Source: Candidatus Peregrinibacteria bacterium (GTDB taxonomy: Bacteria > Patescibacteriota > Gracilibacteria > UM-FILTER-43-11). Taken from it: 34,688 nucleotides of DNA. Positions 14,263 to 23,873 of this stretch are shown piece by piece (position 1 is the first letter of the stretch; every line of letters starts with the position of its first letter). The position numbers and the translations under genes were made by a program. The notes beneath the pieces are model-generated. The model saw only the letters and a list, made by a program, of their open reading frames with translations. It had not been told where the DNA came from and ran no database searches. The stretch covers positions 1 to 34,688 of the forward strand of contig JAFGCR010000014.1 of the NCBI GenBank assembly GCA_016932495.1. Direction: 5' to 3'.

Positions 14263-17200
14263 TTAAACAGTTGCTTTCGCCTTTTCCTTTTCCCACCAGT
14301 TATTCAGAATCTCTACCATCTTTTCTTTTGGTAGTCCTATTTTTTCGTAAAACTTGATCCAGTTGCCGCTTCGGTCAGCGTCCAGCACTTCGGTGTCAAT
14401 AATTCCCGCTTTATCAAAATCGATATCTCCACCGTCCACTTCAAAGGGGCGTTCGGCACCCGCCACCCAATGATGTTTTGCGGATTCGCCCTTTATCCAG
14501 TTTAATAGGTTGCTCATGGAAACTGCCTGGGCAAAATTGAGGCTGGTGGCATAATTCTCGATATTCCATGTATCACCTGATTTTTTAATAGTCGTTTTAG
14601 CGTCAGAATCCAGACGTTTTAACAGGATGGTATTTTGATCTTTTACTTCAAAATCCAGCTGACTCCAGTTCATGCCTTCTTTGATTCGGGTGATTTCTGC
14701 AGTGTACTCCTGTTCAAAATGTTCAGATTCTTTGGGTTCCTGATTTTCAAATGAAGCGGGCGCAATGTGTCCGATTTCTTTACGTCCTTTATGGAATTTA
14801 CGGATGGCTTCATTGTAACCGTTTTGAAGTATTTCTGCCATGCTCCTGACTTGATAGGCGAAATTAAAGCATTGGGCGTCATGTATAAATTCAGTGGTCG
14901 ATACCACAAAGGAGCGGTGGCGGTATCCCAGTACATCGTTGCTGTTCTGATAAAACCGCTCCACAACCTCCTTTATGAATCCTTCTTTATTCATATCCTG
15001 TTCGTCCAGTGTAAGATCGAATGACAGGCCTGGGTTAAACATATGCCATTCGCTTCCGTCCCAGTAGATTCCGTGGAATTCCTCTTTTTCTTCGCAGAAA
15101 AATTCTTTGATTGTCGCCTCGTCCGCATCTCCCGTGTAACCAAAGTATTCCGCGAGCCGGTACATGGCGTACAAGCCCGGTTTCCGGCTTTCTTCGGGAA
15201 TGTTTTTTTCAAATTGCTGATAACTCGGGGAATTTTTTACATCCATGTCGTTTAAATTTGTCAGGACTTCATCTAAGGTCATGGGCGGTTCGAAAAGTTT
15301 GGGATTACTCAACGCCATTTTCCAGTGCACACTCCGTTTAGCCACCAGATAATTCCGGATCATGGTCGCGTATTCACGCATGGCATACATGATGCCGGGA
15401 TTTTCCGCCAGTTTTTTTTCTGCTTCAGGGTCTTCGGTGACTTTATGGATCTGAACATACAACCGAAGCAGATAGAATGTATCCATTTTTTCCAGATTTT
15501 CTTCCAGATAGGGGTTCTCCTTTTTATCGAATGTGAGTAAGTGGCTTTTGTACGCATCGATCAGTAAGTAGGGCGCAAAATCCCTTTTGGCCTCTGGGCT
15601 GAAAGAGGTTCCTGTGATGTCGTAGCGTTCATCCATCAGGTCATAAACGGTTCCTTCACTGACAAATTTCAGTTCACCGCCCGCCCGCTTTTTTTCTTCG
15701 CGCATTTGCATCAGGTCATCAAAAAGCTGAGCGTCGGCAATGAATTGTTTAGCGGCTCCATAATTTTTTACGCTGGTTGCAATGCTATGCTGAAAATAAT
15801 ATTCATGATATTTGGTATAGCTTTTTTCAATGGCTTCGTTGATTTCGTAATTTTTCGCCCCTTGTTTTTTATTTTCATCAAACATGATGTTGTAGATCTC
15901 CGGGTTTTTATGAGCTGCGATAAGCGCTTTGAACATCTTATGCATGATTTTCTTTTTCTCTTCGATGCCTTTGTCCACTTCCTTATCCAGTGCTTTTTGA
16001 TAGGCATATGGATTGGTTTCTCCGAAAGCCGAACCGGAGGCTTTGAAGCCCGAAATCCATGATTCACCTAAATTGACTCCATGGTAAGTGGTGAACCATT
16101 GATGGATTAAATCGTCATACGGGTAGCTCTGCAACCATTCCGCTTCACTGCGAACCCTTTCCTCTGCCACTTCATACATTTTTTCTCCTGCATAAACCAC
16201 AAAAGTGGCCGGGACCCATGCGCGTCCAAGTGCTTTAGTGGCAGCACCTCCTTTGCCGAACAGTGTCATTGCAAAAGCGGTGTCGATGGCAGTGTTGGCT
16301 AAATAGAGTCCCCCCATGGCTGTTTCCATTCCAACCCTTTCAGGATTATCCGTTGAGACGGCTTCATAAAGGTGGGAACCTGAACTCCAGGCGCCAACTG
16401 CCGGGGCTGCCACGAATAACGCTTTGCCGCCTCCTTTTAAGAATTTTAAGGCTTTTATCAGTTTGCTTGATTCATTAATCGCTTTGAAAGCTTTTTGCGA
16501 ATTTTCCATAGCGGCCTCGACGGCTTTTTGAGTTGTTTTTAAGGTTTCGGCAGACCCTTTGGCTGTTTTCATGGCTTCTTCCACTTTTTTTAGTTCGTTC
16601 AGCTGGGCGACCAATTTTTCCATTTCTTTTTTAGCTTCAGCCGCTTTATTCAGTAGCTCTTCTGCCTTGGCCGCGTTTTTCATTTTATTGGCGCGGGCAA
16701 TTGCTTTTTCAATGGTGGTCATATCGGCTTCCGCATTGGCGAGCATTTTTTGCAGATTTCCTTCGGCCTGGGCGTAACGGTCAAACCGTTTGGCTACATT
16801 TTTATATACATTGCTTAGTTTTTCTTTGGCCTTCCCCGCTTTTTCCCCGATGGCTTTCCTGAGTTTGGCGAGGCGGGATTCGGTTTTTCCGGAGGTTCCG
16901 ATTTTTTCTCCTTCTTCCAGAACATGTTTAATATCTTCAGCGCTTCCCCCTTTCAGCATTTGTTCGATCACTTCACTTTCCGCAGCAAGACCTCTTTCTT
17001 TTAATGAGTTCTGGATTCCTTTTTTGATATCGTCGATTTGGCCCTGAAGTTTTGCTCGTACATCCAAACGCATTTCAGTGCTTAATTTTGATTCCAGTAT
17101 TCCGATTTCTTCCAGCTCCCTCGCATAAAAAGTCGCAGCTTCTACTTGAGTGACTGCGGCAGGCGCACCACTTTCCATTTTTGATAAGATTTCTTTGATT

Positions 17201-20200
17201 TTATTTTGGTCTTTGGTGTCCGCGATCAGTTCCGCTGTTTTCCGGTCAATAGTTACGCCTTTTTTGGCTAATGTTTTTTGGATTTTATCGGCGTCGACTT
17301 GCTTGGCCAATGTCTTAAGCAGTTGATTGAATTTTTTAGTGCCGGCAACGGCTTCAATGATCTCTTTGTTGCTAAGATACTGGCTCCCGTCGGTTACCAT
17401 ACCAATAAATTTTTTGACATATTTAGGATTTTTAAGCTGTCCTAACAAATATTCTCTTTCCGACCCATTTATTACACCGATTTCTTTAATTATTGGCTTA
17501 AGTTTCTTATAACTGTCCGCATTTTTAAATTCAGGATGGCTGATTAATTTCGAAAAAAAGTCATCCAATTTTTCCGCTTTGTTGTATGCCTTGTCGATGT
17601 CAATAGCTTCACTTCCTTCTTTTAATACCGTGATTTCTCCTCGCCCTCTTCCGCCAAAAATTCCATCATAACGGTCGGCAAATCGTTGTGTATAAATGTG
17701 CAGCATACGCTTGTTCCAGTCAGGCATTAATAATCGGCTGAACTCCTTTTTTGTTCCGGCCGCCCATGCATATTTGGCCCTTTTCCATAACCCCATTTTC
17801 GCTAAGGGCTTTACGGAATAATAATGCCGGAGCATTTTAGCGTCCCGGAGCATAAGGTTGATTGCCTGACTTGGTGATTTTCTGTATTTGAGGATACTGA
17901 CAGCGGCCAAGCCTTTTTCTTTGCCAAACCGATATAATTTGTAAGCGCTTTTAGTGGGCAGTGTTATTGGTGTCGTAAATCCTTTTCTGAATCCTTTAAC
18001 CCCCCCCCACACTTTTGAAAGGGGTCCTCCCTTTGCCTTAAGGATTCCAACGGTTGTACCGATGGCAATGTAAGGTGACGTACCGACAGCCCATACTTTC
18101 AAACCTTCTCCGACATCCCCATTGATCCATGCTTTAACGGCATCGACCGCGGCCCCCATCGGCTTAAAAAAGATATGTTTTAAACCCACTTGTATATAAC
18201 CCATATGAGGTTCTTCCCGGGAAAAGAAAAGTGTAAAACCTTGGCTTACAATCAGACTGAGCATCGCTGTCCATCCACCATCCAGAGCCTCTTTCCATTC
18301 CTCATCGCTGACATCCAGAGCCGCTCTGAAAGGGGCAATAGAATCTTTGGCCATCACAATGGATCCCCTCACAGCCTCCTGTCCGAACCCTCCGCCGAAT
18401 GTAAGAAAATCTGCTTTCGCCATCTGTCCAAGGAATTGTTTGCGTCTTTCAGGGGGCAATTCATCAGTCCATGGTGATAGTGCTTCTTCGGCGGTTTTGG
18501 CTACATTTTCTATTCGTTGTTTTGCGTATTCCTGCAAGCGGCTGAAATACGGCTTAAGGATTGCCAGATCCGGCAGCTTTATATTGAAGTTCGTTTCGGC
18601 ATTCGAAAGCACGTAAACCAATTCAGACAGATAACGGGTTTTAACCTCCGGGCTTACCGTATTCAGCAGTGTGTAAAGCAGAGCTAATTGGGTCGGTTGG
18701 CCGACTTTTTGCTCAGGATTTTTAAAGTCGATATTTTTTGAGACAAAATTTAAATAAACGGCGTCTGAGAAAGCAATGGGTTCCGGTGAATCGAAATACC
18801 TCTGGAGCAGATTTGAATTGTTTTTAGGATTTCCGATGGATTCGGTAGGAAGTTCAAAACGTTTAATACAATTGGGGATTATATCTTCGAGTGTCCGTTT
18901 TTTTATGGTTTCAAAGAATTTTTCGGCCGCTAAGATCGCGTTGATCGATCTGCCTTCGGCACGGGCATTGCTTAAAACGTCTTTTGTCTTCATATTCAGC
19001 GTTGCCCCACGGAAAATATCTTTAAAAGCAATGGCTCGGAAATCACGTTTTTCCTCTTTTGTTAAAAGCTGGGTCTCGATACCTAAATGTCTGCTTAAAT
19101 CTTCAAGGAATTTCCCTTTTTCATCCTTCTTTTCAGCGCCATGGACGGCTTTTTTGATTGATTGTTTCAATTCCACTATTTCGTAGCTGCCTGCCGCAAT
19201 GGCTTTCTTTAAACTTTCCTGTACATTTTTATTGATTTTATGGGCAGGATCTTCGGCCAGATGTTTTTCAACAAAATCTTTTAGAAGCATACTTCCGTAA
19301 TCAAATCGCCCCCCCATACCTTTCTGCAGACCGTAATAGGTTGATGCAATGATATTAAAAGCTGCGTAAATATTTTCCGGTTTTACATTATTGATCGGCA
19401 TGAGTTCATTGTCATTCGGGATAGTTCCTTCTTCACCCATGTCTTTGAACTTTTGCCAAAAGGCCGCAATGTCTCCTACCTTTTTCTCTTTTAACCGTTT
19501 GCATATATTCAGTATTTCAGCTTTATCACCTGGCTGATACCGCCTTTCATTCAAACAATGGAGGGCGATTAAAAGGCTTACTGGCCCATCAAAATCAGCC
19601 TCTTTTTTCAAGATATCCGCCTGTTCTTTTCCTTTGTCCAATAGTCCTTTAGCCTTATCTTCCCCCTCCGCCGCCTTTGCTGCCGCTGCCGCCTCCAATG
19701 CCGCGATCCTTTCCTCAGCCTCTTTGAGTTTTCCATCTTTCATTTTTCCCGCAATGTCATCCAGGTCCGCGTCACCGATTTTGATGCCCATTTTGGCATA
19801 CAGGAGTTTTTTCAGTTCCCCCCGGCCTAAAAAGAGGCCGAGCAAAAGAATACCTAAAATCCCCATGGTCTTTTTGCTGGGCATCAGGCTTTCAAAAAAT
19901 CCTTTTTCACTGCCTTGCCCCAGGGTTTCAGGGGTTTCATCTTTTCTTCCCCAGTCGAATATGCCTTTGAGGACTTTGTAGCCCAGATAGGCGCCTACAG
20001 CGCCTACAGCCAGAAGGCCGATGGTGGCGGTCTTGTCCCGTTTCCACATATCTCCCAGTTCGTCGAGCCATTTTTTGCTTTTTTCCTGGGCGTTTGAGGT
20101 GATCTCCTGCCAGGCTTCCTGCAAATGTTTGCCGGTCGGGCCGCCCTGACCGGTGAGTTCATTGTATTTTTCGATGGCGGCGGTTTCAAAACCATGGACT

Positions 20201-20526
20201 TTAACCCCGCTGCTGGTTGCTTTGGTCGCCAGGGTGCTGGCAGAGAGCTGAGTTAAGTCGATGTCTTCTTTTTTTTCTTTTAACCGCGCCATCAGGCCGC
20301 CAATGATCATTTCAACGGCGTACAGGCCCTGGGTCTGTTTTTCAGGCTCTACATTCGCCTTCAGCTTCGGTATCTCCATTACGTCTTCGGTGCTGACATC
20401 CATTTTTTCTAACAGGTCAGCGTTTTCTTTTGCTGATTTTTTCAGCTCCGCGATTTCACGGTCCGTGTCTTTGTCGGACTGGGTGCGGAGTTTTTCAATG
20501 GCTTTTTTGGGGTTTAGATCACGCAT
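14263..20526 (-). CDS. Giant 2087-aa protein of unknown function with membrane segments and coiled coil
   Basis: No family recognised. Residues 1-160 are charged and helical. Hydrophobic segments lie near 165-187 (TIGLLAVGAVGAYLGYKVL), 217-235 (TMGILGILLLGLFLG), 753-768, 807-830, and a cluster at ~1363-1450 (KALFVAAPAVGAW, GGLYLANTAIDTAFAMTLF). A Lys/Ala/Glu coiled coil spans ~1209-1342. The region from ~1450 to the end is soluble-looking and helical, with aromatic patches such as YWDGSEWHMF. There is no N-terminal signal peptide and no ATPase, protease or nuclease motif. The ATG overlaps the stop of the 85-aa gene (TAATG). One unbroken frame over 6.2 kb with ordinary codon use argues for a real gene. 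It could be a scaffold or surface-organising membrane protein; that is speculation. Confidence 0.9.
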   Translation of the reverse strand: MRDLNPKKAIEKLRTQSDKDTDREIAELKKSAKENADLLEKMDVSTEDVMEIPKLKANVEPEKQTQGLYAVEMIIGGLMARLKEKKEDIDLTQLSASTLATKATSSGVKVHGFETAAIEKYNELTGQGGPTGKHLQEAWQEITSNAQEKSKKWLDELGDMWKRDKTATIGLLAVGAVGAYLGYKVLKGIFDWGRKDETPETLGQGSEKGFFESLMPSKKTMGILGILLLGLFLGRGELKKLLYAKMGIKIGDADLDDIAGKMKDGKLKEAEERIAALEAAAAAKAAEGEDKAKGLLDKGKEQADILKKEADFDGPVSLLIALHCLNERRYQPGDKAEILNICKRLKEKKVGDIAAFWQKFKDMGEEGTIPNDNELMPINNVKPENIYAAFNIIASTYYGLQKGMGGRFDYGSMLLKDFVEKHLAEDPAHKINKNVQESLKKAIAAGSYEIVELKQSIKKAVHGAEKKDEKGKFLEDLSRHLGIETQLLTKEEKRDFRAIAFKDIFRGATLNMKTKDVLSNARAEGRSINAILAAEKFFETIKKRTLEDIIPNCIKRFELPTESIGNPKNNSNLLQRYFDSPEPIAFSDAVYLNFVSKNIDFKNPEQKVGQPTQLALLYTLLNTVSPEVKTRYLSELVYVLSNAETNFNIKLPDLAILKPYFSRLQEYAKQRIENVAKTAEEALSPWTDELPPERRKQFLGQMAKADFLTFGGGFGQEAVRGSIVMAKDSIAPFRAALDVSDEEWKEALDGGWTAMLSLIVSQGFTLFFSREEPHMGYIQVGLKHIFFKPMGAAVDAVKAWINGDVGEGLKVWAVGTSPYIAIGTTVGILKAKGGPLSKVWGGVKGFRKGFTTPITLPTKSAYKLYRFGKEKGLAAVSILKYRKSPSQAINLMLRDAKMLRHYYSVKPLAKMGLWKRAKYAWAAGTKKEFSRLLMPDWNKRMLHIYTQRFADRYDGIFGGRGRGEITVLKEGSEAIDIDKAYNKAEKLDDFFSKLISHPEFKNADSYKKLKPIIKEIGVINGSEREYLLGQLKNPKYVKKFIGMVTDGSQYLSNKEIIEAVAGTKKFNQLLKTLAKQVDADKIQKTLAKKGVTIDRKTAELIADTKDQNKIKEILSKMESGAPAAVTQVEAATFYARELEEIGILESKLSTEMRLDVRAKLQGQIDDIKKGIQNSLKERGLAAESEVIEQMLKGGSAEDIKHVLEEGEKIGTSGKTESRLAKLRKAIGEKAGKAKEKLSNVYKNVAKRFDRYAQAEGNLQKMLANAEADMTTIEKAIARANKMKNAAKAEELLNKAAEAKKEMEKLVAQLNELKKVEEAMKTAKGSAETLKTTQKAVEAAMENSQKAFKAINESSKLIKALKFLKGGGKALFVAAPAVGAWSSGSHLYEAVSTDNPERVGMETAMGGLYLANTAIDTAFAMTLFGKGGAATKALGRAWVPATFVVYAGEKMYEVAEERVRSEAEWLQSYPYDDLIHQWFTTYHGVNLGESWISGFKASGSAFGETNPYAYQKALDKEVDKGIEEKKKIMHKMFKALIAAHKNPEIYNIMFDENKKQGAKNYEINEAIEKSYTKYHEYYFQHSIATSVKNYGAAKQFIADAQLFDDLMQMREEKKRAGGELKFVSEGTVYDLMDERYDITGTSFSPEAKRDFAPYLLIDAYKSHLLTFDKKENPYLEENLEKMDTFYLLRLYVQIHKVTEDPEAEKKLAENPGIMYAMREYATMIRNYLVAKRSVHWKMALSNPKLFEPPMTLDEVLTNLNDMDVKNSPSYQQFEKNIPEESRKPGLYAMYRLAEYFGYTGDADEATIKEFFCEEKEEFHGIYWDGSEWHMFNPGLSFDLTLDEQDMNKEGFIKEVVERFYQNSNDVLGYRHRSFVVSTTEFIHDAQCFNFAYQVRSMAEILQNGYNEAIRKFHKGRKEIGHIAPASFENQEPKESEHFEQEYTAEITRIKEGMNWSQLDFEVKDQNTILLKRLDSDAKTTIKKSGDTWNIENYATSLNFAQAVSMSNLLNWIKGESAKHHWVAGAERPFEVDGGDIDFDKAGIIDTEVLDADRSGNWIKFYEKIGLPKEKMVEILNNWWEKEKAKATV

Positions 20527-20783
20527 TATTTTTTGGGTTTTAATTTTTCAAGCTGGTGGCGGGTTTTTAAATGGCTCAGGTTTTTACTGATGATCAGCTG
20601 TTCCGCCTCTTTGAGCTGGTCATTTTCCAAACTGTAGCCAAGGAGCGCCCATTCTTCTTTTTGCCGGTCGGTTAAGAATTGTGCTTTTTCGACGGCTTTC
20701 TGATAGCGCGTTTGGGCGTTATGGCGCTTTTGGTCGTAATCGATGGCGCCGGGGCTGATGAGTTGTTGAGTAGGGATGTTCAT
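20526..20783 (-). CDS. Hypothetical 85-aa helical protein, coupled to the giant gene
   Basis: No family recognised. A short soluble, strongly helical protein (NAQTRYQKAVEKAQFLTDRQKEEWALLGYSLENDQLKEAEQLI) ending in a Lys-rich tail (QLEKLKPKK). No signal, no Cys, no membrane helix. Its TAA overlaps the ATG of the 2087-aa gene by one base, so the two are very probably translated from one mRNA and may be made in fixed ratio. The operon has its own extended -10 promoter and a leader containing copy B of the 51-nt element. It could be an assembly partner of the giant protein. Confidence 0.8.
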   Translation of the reverse strand: MNIPTQQLISPGAIDYDQKRHNAQTRYQKAVEKAQFLTDRQKEEWALLGYSLENDQLKEAEQLIISKNLSHLKTRHQLEKLKPKK

Positions 20784-20810
20784 TTTATTTATTGAAGATT
20801 TAAAATTGAA

Positions 20811-20861
20811 GATTGAAGATTAATTTTCAATAGCGAAGCGTTTCAATCTTTAATCTTCAAT
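20811..20861 (+). repeat. 51-nt hairpin element, copy B (leader of the 85-aa/2087-aa operon)
   Basis: Same orientation on the plus strand as copy A and 47/51 identical, but here read in reverse because the operon is on the minus strand; the element is close to palindromic. It is preceded on the plus strand by extra ATTGAAGATT words (20790-20816). The ends pair perfectly over 12 bp (A12-T41 pairs here, whereas copy A has A·C). The centre is AGCGAAGCG. It lies between the predicted start (~20869) and the ATG at 20783. Confidence 0.8.
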
Positions 20862-20875
20862 GAATTAATCTATAT

Positions 20876-20884
20876 ATTATAACA
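20876..20884 (-). promoter_or_regulatory. Extended -10 promoter of the 85-aa/2087-aa operon
   Basis: TGTTATAAT on the minus strand is a full extended -10 box. The -35 region is weak. Transcription would start near 20869 and run through copy B of the 51-nt element before the ATG at 20783. Confidence 0.6.
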
Positions 20885-20913
20885 TTTTTTACTCTGAAAA
20901 GCCACCCCTAAAT

Positions 20914-21023
20914 GGTTGTCGGTGTCGGTGTCGCCGCGCGTATCGGTATCGTAAAACGTTAACGTCACCGGCCCGACACCGTTTGACCACAACGATACGA
21001 GCCATGACAACACTAACGACACC
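20914..21023. repeat. GGTGTCG / CGACACC word array after valS
   Basis: The gap between valS and the next promoter holds iterated words: GTCGGTGTCGGTGTCG, CGTATCGGTATCGT, then inverted forms CCGACACC, ACGATACG and ACGACACC. They can fold as an imperfect hairpin in the 3' region of the valS transcript. There is no T-run and no ORF. Confidence 0.6.
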
Positions 21024-21029
21024 TTGTGT

Positions 21030-23708
21030 TTAAAACTGTGCCAATTGCTCCTTTAATTTCTCCACTTTTTCCTCCGATTCCTCTAATTTTTTCCTCTCAC
21101 CTTCCACCACAGCGTCGGGGGCGTTTTCCACAAATCGTTTGTTGCTGAGTTTGGCGCTTAATCCTTTCAGGTATTTTTCCAGATTTTTCACCTCTTTTTC
21201 CAGGCGTTCTTTTTCCTTGTCTGTGTCTACTAATCCTTCCAAAGGGATGAAAAGCTCCATGCCGTGTACCACGTCGGCGGCGGCTTTGTCGGGTTTTTCA
21301 CCGGTTTCCTGCAAGGTCAGCTCACTCACGCGGGCCAGGCGCAGAATATCTTCCTCATTCCGTTTCAGTTCATTAGCTTTTTCGTGGGCGTAGATGATGA
21401 CCGGGACTTTTTTGGCGGGTTCGATCTTGTTTTCCGCGCGCAGATAGCGGATTTTGGTGATGATGTCGATCAGTCGGGTGATTGGTAAATCACAGTATTT
21501 TCGGCTTTCCAGGGCAGGGTAGGAGGCATGGATCAGCATGCCCTCCGCTCCCGGCAGGTGGCTCCATATTTCCTCCGTTACAAACGGGATGAAGGGGTGC
21601 AGAAGGATGAGAATGTTTTTAAGCACATGGTAAAGTACGGCGGCATTCTGCTTGTCGCCCTTGGAAAGCTCCAGATACCAGTCGCAGAAATCATTCCACA
21701 GAAAGTCGTATAACAGCTGCCCGGCTTCACTGATCTTGTATCCCATCAACGCATTGTCGGCTGCCTGAATGGTTTTATTCATCTTGCCCAGGATCCATTC
21801 ATCGGCGTCGGTCAGGTTTTCAGTGTCGATAACCGGTGTATCCTTTATTCCTTTTTCCTCGAAAATTCCCAGCACAAAACGGCTGGCGTTCCAGAGTTTA
21901 TTGGTGAAATTGCGGTACCCTTTGATCTTTTCCTCATACAGGCGCATGTCGTTGCCCGGCGTGTTGCCGATGACCATGCTCATCCGGAGGGCGTCGGCGC
22001 CGTACTGCCCGATCATGTCGAGCGGGTCGATGCACGTGGCGGGATCGGATTTACTCATCTTTTTACCCTCTCTCGTCCGGATCAGCCCATGCAGATACAC
22101 GGTTTCAAACGGGATCTGGCCGGTGGCGTACGTGGTCATTAAGATCATGCGGGCGATCCAGAAAAACAGGATGTCATACCCCGTTTCCATCATCTGGGTG
22201 GGGTGGAATTTTTGGAAATCCGCGCTTTGTTCAAGCAGGTCATCGAGCGACAGGATACCGTCTTCGGTGACGGCAGGATCGATGAGCGTGCTCCATGTCC
22301 ATAATCCCGAGGAAAACCAAGTGTCCAGCGTGTCTTCGTCCTGCTTCCAGCCGTCTCCTTCCGGTGCCTCAAGGCCCACAAATACGTCATCGCCCTTGTA
22401 CCAGACCGGAATGCGGTGCCCCCACCAGATCTGACGGGAGATGCACCAGTCCTGTAAGTTGTCGATCCAGTGGAAATACGTCTTCTCAAACCGGTCGGGG
22501 ATGATGCTGACTGCTTTTGAACGTACCGCTTCCTGCATCACTTCCTTTAAGCTCATCACTTCCCCTTTCCAGCTCACGGTTTTTTTATTCACGTCGATGA
22601 ACCATTGCAGTTTCGGCAGGGGCTCAATAGGCTGTTTGGAGCGATAGGAGATGGAAAGCTGCTGAGGGTAGGATTCCTCCGATTTCAGCCGTTTTTCTTT
22701 TTTCAGACCTTCCACAAATTGCTCCCGGCAATCCTGAACCGTCATTCCCGTATACCCTTTTATATGTCCTGTGATGGTGCCGTCTTCGTCAATGACCTGA
22801 ATGGGGTCGGTTTTGATCTCTGCTTTATGCCGCTGCCATAATTCATAGTCCGTTTTGCTGTGAAACGGAGTCACTCCTACCACGCCGGTTCCGAATTCCA
22901 TGTCGACGGTATGGTCGGCGATAACTGTTATGCTGATGATCTGTCCGCCCGGCCATTTTACGTCGAAATCTCTTCCGATCAGATGCTGGTAGCGCTTGTC
23001 ATCCGGATGGACCGCGAGTGCGGTGTCGCCCAGTTTCGTTTCCGGACGGCTGGTGGCCACATACAGCGGTTTGCCGCCGGTCTGTTTCGCGCTCAGGTAT
23101 TCAAAGGTATAAAGGGTCCCTTCCTTTTCTTCATATTCCACTTCATCATCTGAGATGGTGGTCTGAAGGGCGACATCCCAGTTTACCACCCGCTCGGCCC
23201 GGTAGATCAGCCCGTCTTCATACATTTTTTTAAACACTTCGTTCACACAGCGGTGGAGGGACTGGTCCATGGTGTACCGCTCGCGCGACCAGTCACAGCT
23301 GGCCCCCATCTTCCGTATCTGCGACCGGATCACTCCCTGGCTTTTTTCCACGTACTGGGCGATCCGTTTGATCAGCTTTTCACGTCCTAAGCTCCGCGGG
23401 TTTTCAATCCCTTCCTCCTCCTTCAGGTTTTTGATCACTACGCTTTCGGTGGCGATGGCGGCGTGGTCGGTGCCCGGCAGCCACAAAGCTTCATACCCTT
23501 TCATCCGCCGGTGCCGGATCATGATGTCTTCCAGCGCCAGCATGACCGAATGCCCGAGATGAAGGACGCCGGTGGCGTTGGGAGGCGGCATGGAGATCGT
23601 GAAGGGTGGTTTATCAGAATCAGCGCTTGCTTTAAAAGCCCCGCCTTTTTCCCAGGTTCTGTAGATCTTATCTTCATATTTTCTGGCTTCGTAGGCTGAC
23701 GGTAACAT
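21030..23708 (-). CDS. valS: Valyl-tRNA synthetase
   Basis: Charges tRNA-Val in the cytoplasm; 892 aa is normal for bacterial ValRS. The HIGH motif is HLGH in ISMPPPNATGVLHLGHSVML. The editing domain includes FEYLSAKQTGGKPLYVATSRPETKLGDTALAVHP. GRDFDV, WCISRQIWWGHRIPVWY and TDTWFSSGLW-type segments follow. The KMSKS loop reads KKMSKSDPATCIDPLDMI where most ValRS have KMSKSKGNVIDP. The anticodon domain and C-terminal coiled-coil arm (KERLEKEVKNLEKYLKGLSAKLSN) are present. The start is ATG 23708 with no Shine-Dalgarno. The gene lies downstream of the 126-aa gene but probably has its own promoter. Confidence 0.97.
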   Translation of the reverse strand: MLPSAYEARKYEDKIYRTWEKGGAFKASADSDKPPFTISMPPPNATGVLHLGHSVMLALEDIMIRHRRMKGYEALWLPGTDHAAIATESVVIKNLKEEEGIENPRSLGREKLIKRIAQYVEKSQGVIRSQIRKMGASCDWSRERYTMDQSLHRCVNEVFKKMYEDGLIYRAERVVNWDVALQTTISDDEVEYEEKEGTLYTFEYLSAKQTGGKPLYVATSRPETKLGDTALAVHPDDKRYQHLIGRDFDVKWPGGQIISITVIADHTVDMEFGTGVVGVTPFHSKTDYELWQRHKAEIKTDPIQVIDEDGTITGHIKGYTGMTVQDCREQFVEGLKKEKRLKSEESYPQQLSISYRSKQPIEPLPKLQWFIDVNKKTVSWKGEVMSLKEVMQEAVRSKAVSIIPDRFEKTYFHWIDNLQDWCISRQIWWGHRIPVWYKGDDVFVGLEAPEGDGWKQDEDTLDTWFSSGLWTWSTLIDPAVTEDGILSLDDLLEQSADFQKFHPTQMMETGYDILFFWIARMILMTTYATGQIPFETVYLHGLIRTREGKKMSKSDPATCIDPLDMIGQYGADALRMSMVIGNTPGNDMRLYEEKIKGYRNFTNKLWNASRFVLGIFEEKGIKDTPVIDTENLTDADEWILGKMNKTIQAADNALMGYKISEAGQLLYDFLWNDFCDWYLELSKGDKQNAAVLYHVLKNILILLHPFIPFVTEEIWSHLPGAEGMLIHASYPALESRKYCDLPITRLIDIITKIRYLRAENKIEPAKKVPVIIYAHEKANELKRNEEDILRLARVSELTLQETGEKPDKAAADVVHGMELFIPLEGLVDTDKEKERLEKEVKNLEKYLKGLSAKLSNKRFVENAPDAVVEGERKKLEESEEKVEKLKEQLAQF

Positions 23709-23736
23709 GTTTTTTAGGGTTTGAATGTCAGCCCAA

Positions 23737-23765
23737 ATCTTAACACAATAGCCACTTATAGGTAA
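23737..23765 (-). promoter_or_regulatory. Possible valS promoter
   Basis: TGTTAAGAT on the minus strand (extended -10, hexamer 23737-23742) with TTACCT (23760-23765) 17 nt upstream. The predicted leader is about 22 nt. The repeat hairpin lies upstream of this promoter rather than in the leader. Confidence 0.4.
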
Positions 23766-23775
23766 AAAGATATTT

Positions 23776-23861
23776 TCGTTTTCGATTGCCAGTTATAGAT
23801 ATCGGTTATCGTGATTCGTAACTCGAAGCTCGATCGAGCATCCAGTTACGATAAACGAAAG
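23776..23861. repeat. Quasi-palindromic word array between the 126-aa gene and valS
   Basis: GCTCGATCGAGC (23828-23839) is a perfect 12-bp palindrome. It is flanked on the left by GTTATCGTGATTCGTAACTCG and on the right by the inverted CCAGTTACGATAAACGAA, giving an imperfect hairpin. It sits after the 126-aa gene's stop and before the valS promoter, and could end one transcript or insulate the next. No ORF. Confidence 0.6.
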
Positions 23862-23873
23862 TCGACATATGTA

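Noticed and set aside
13638-20861. Transposon or integrative element bounded by the 51-nt copies
   Set aside because: No transposase or integrase, the copies are leader hairpins next to promoters, and the same core recurs at other gene gaps. Kept only as one alternative in the findings.
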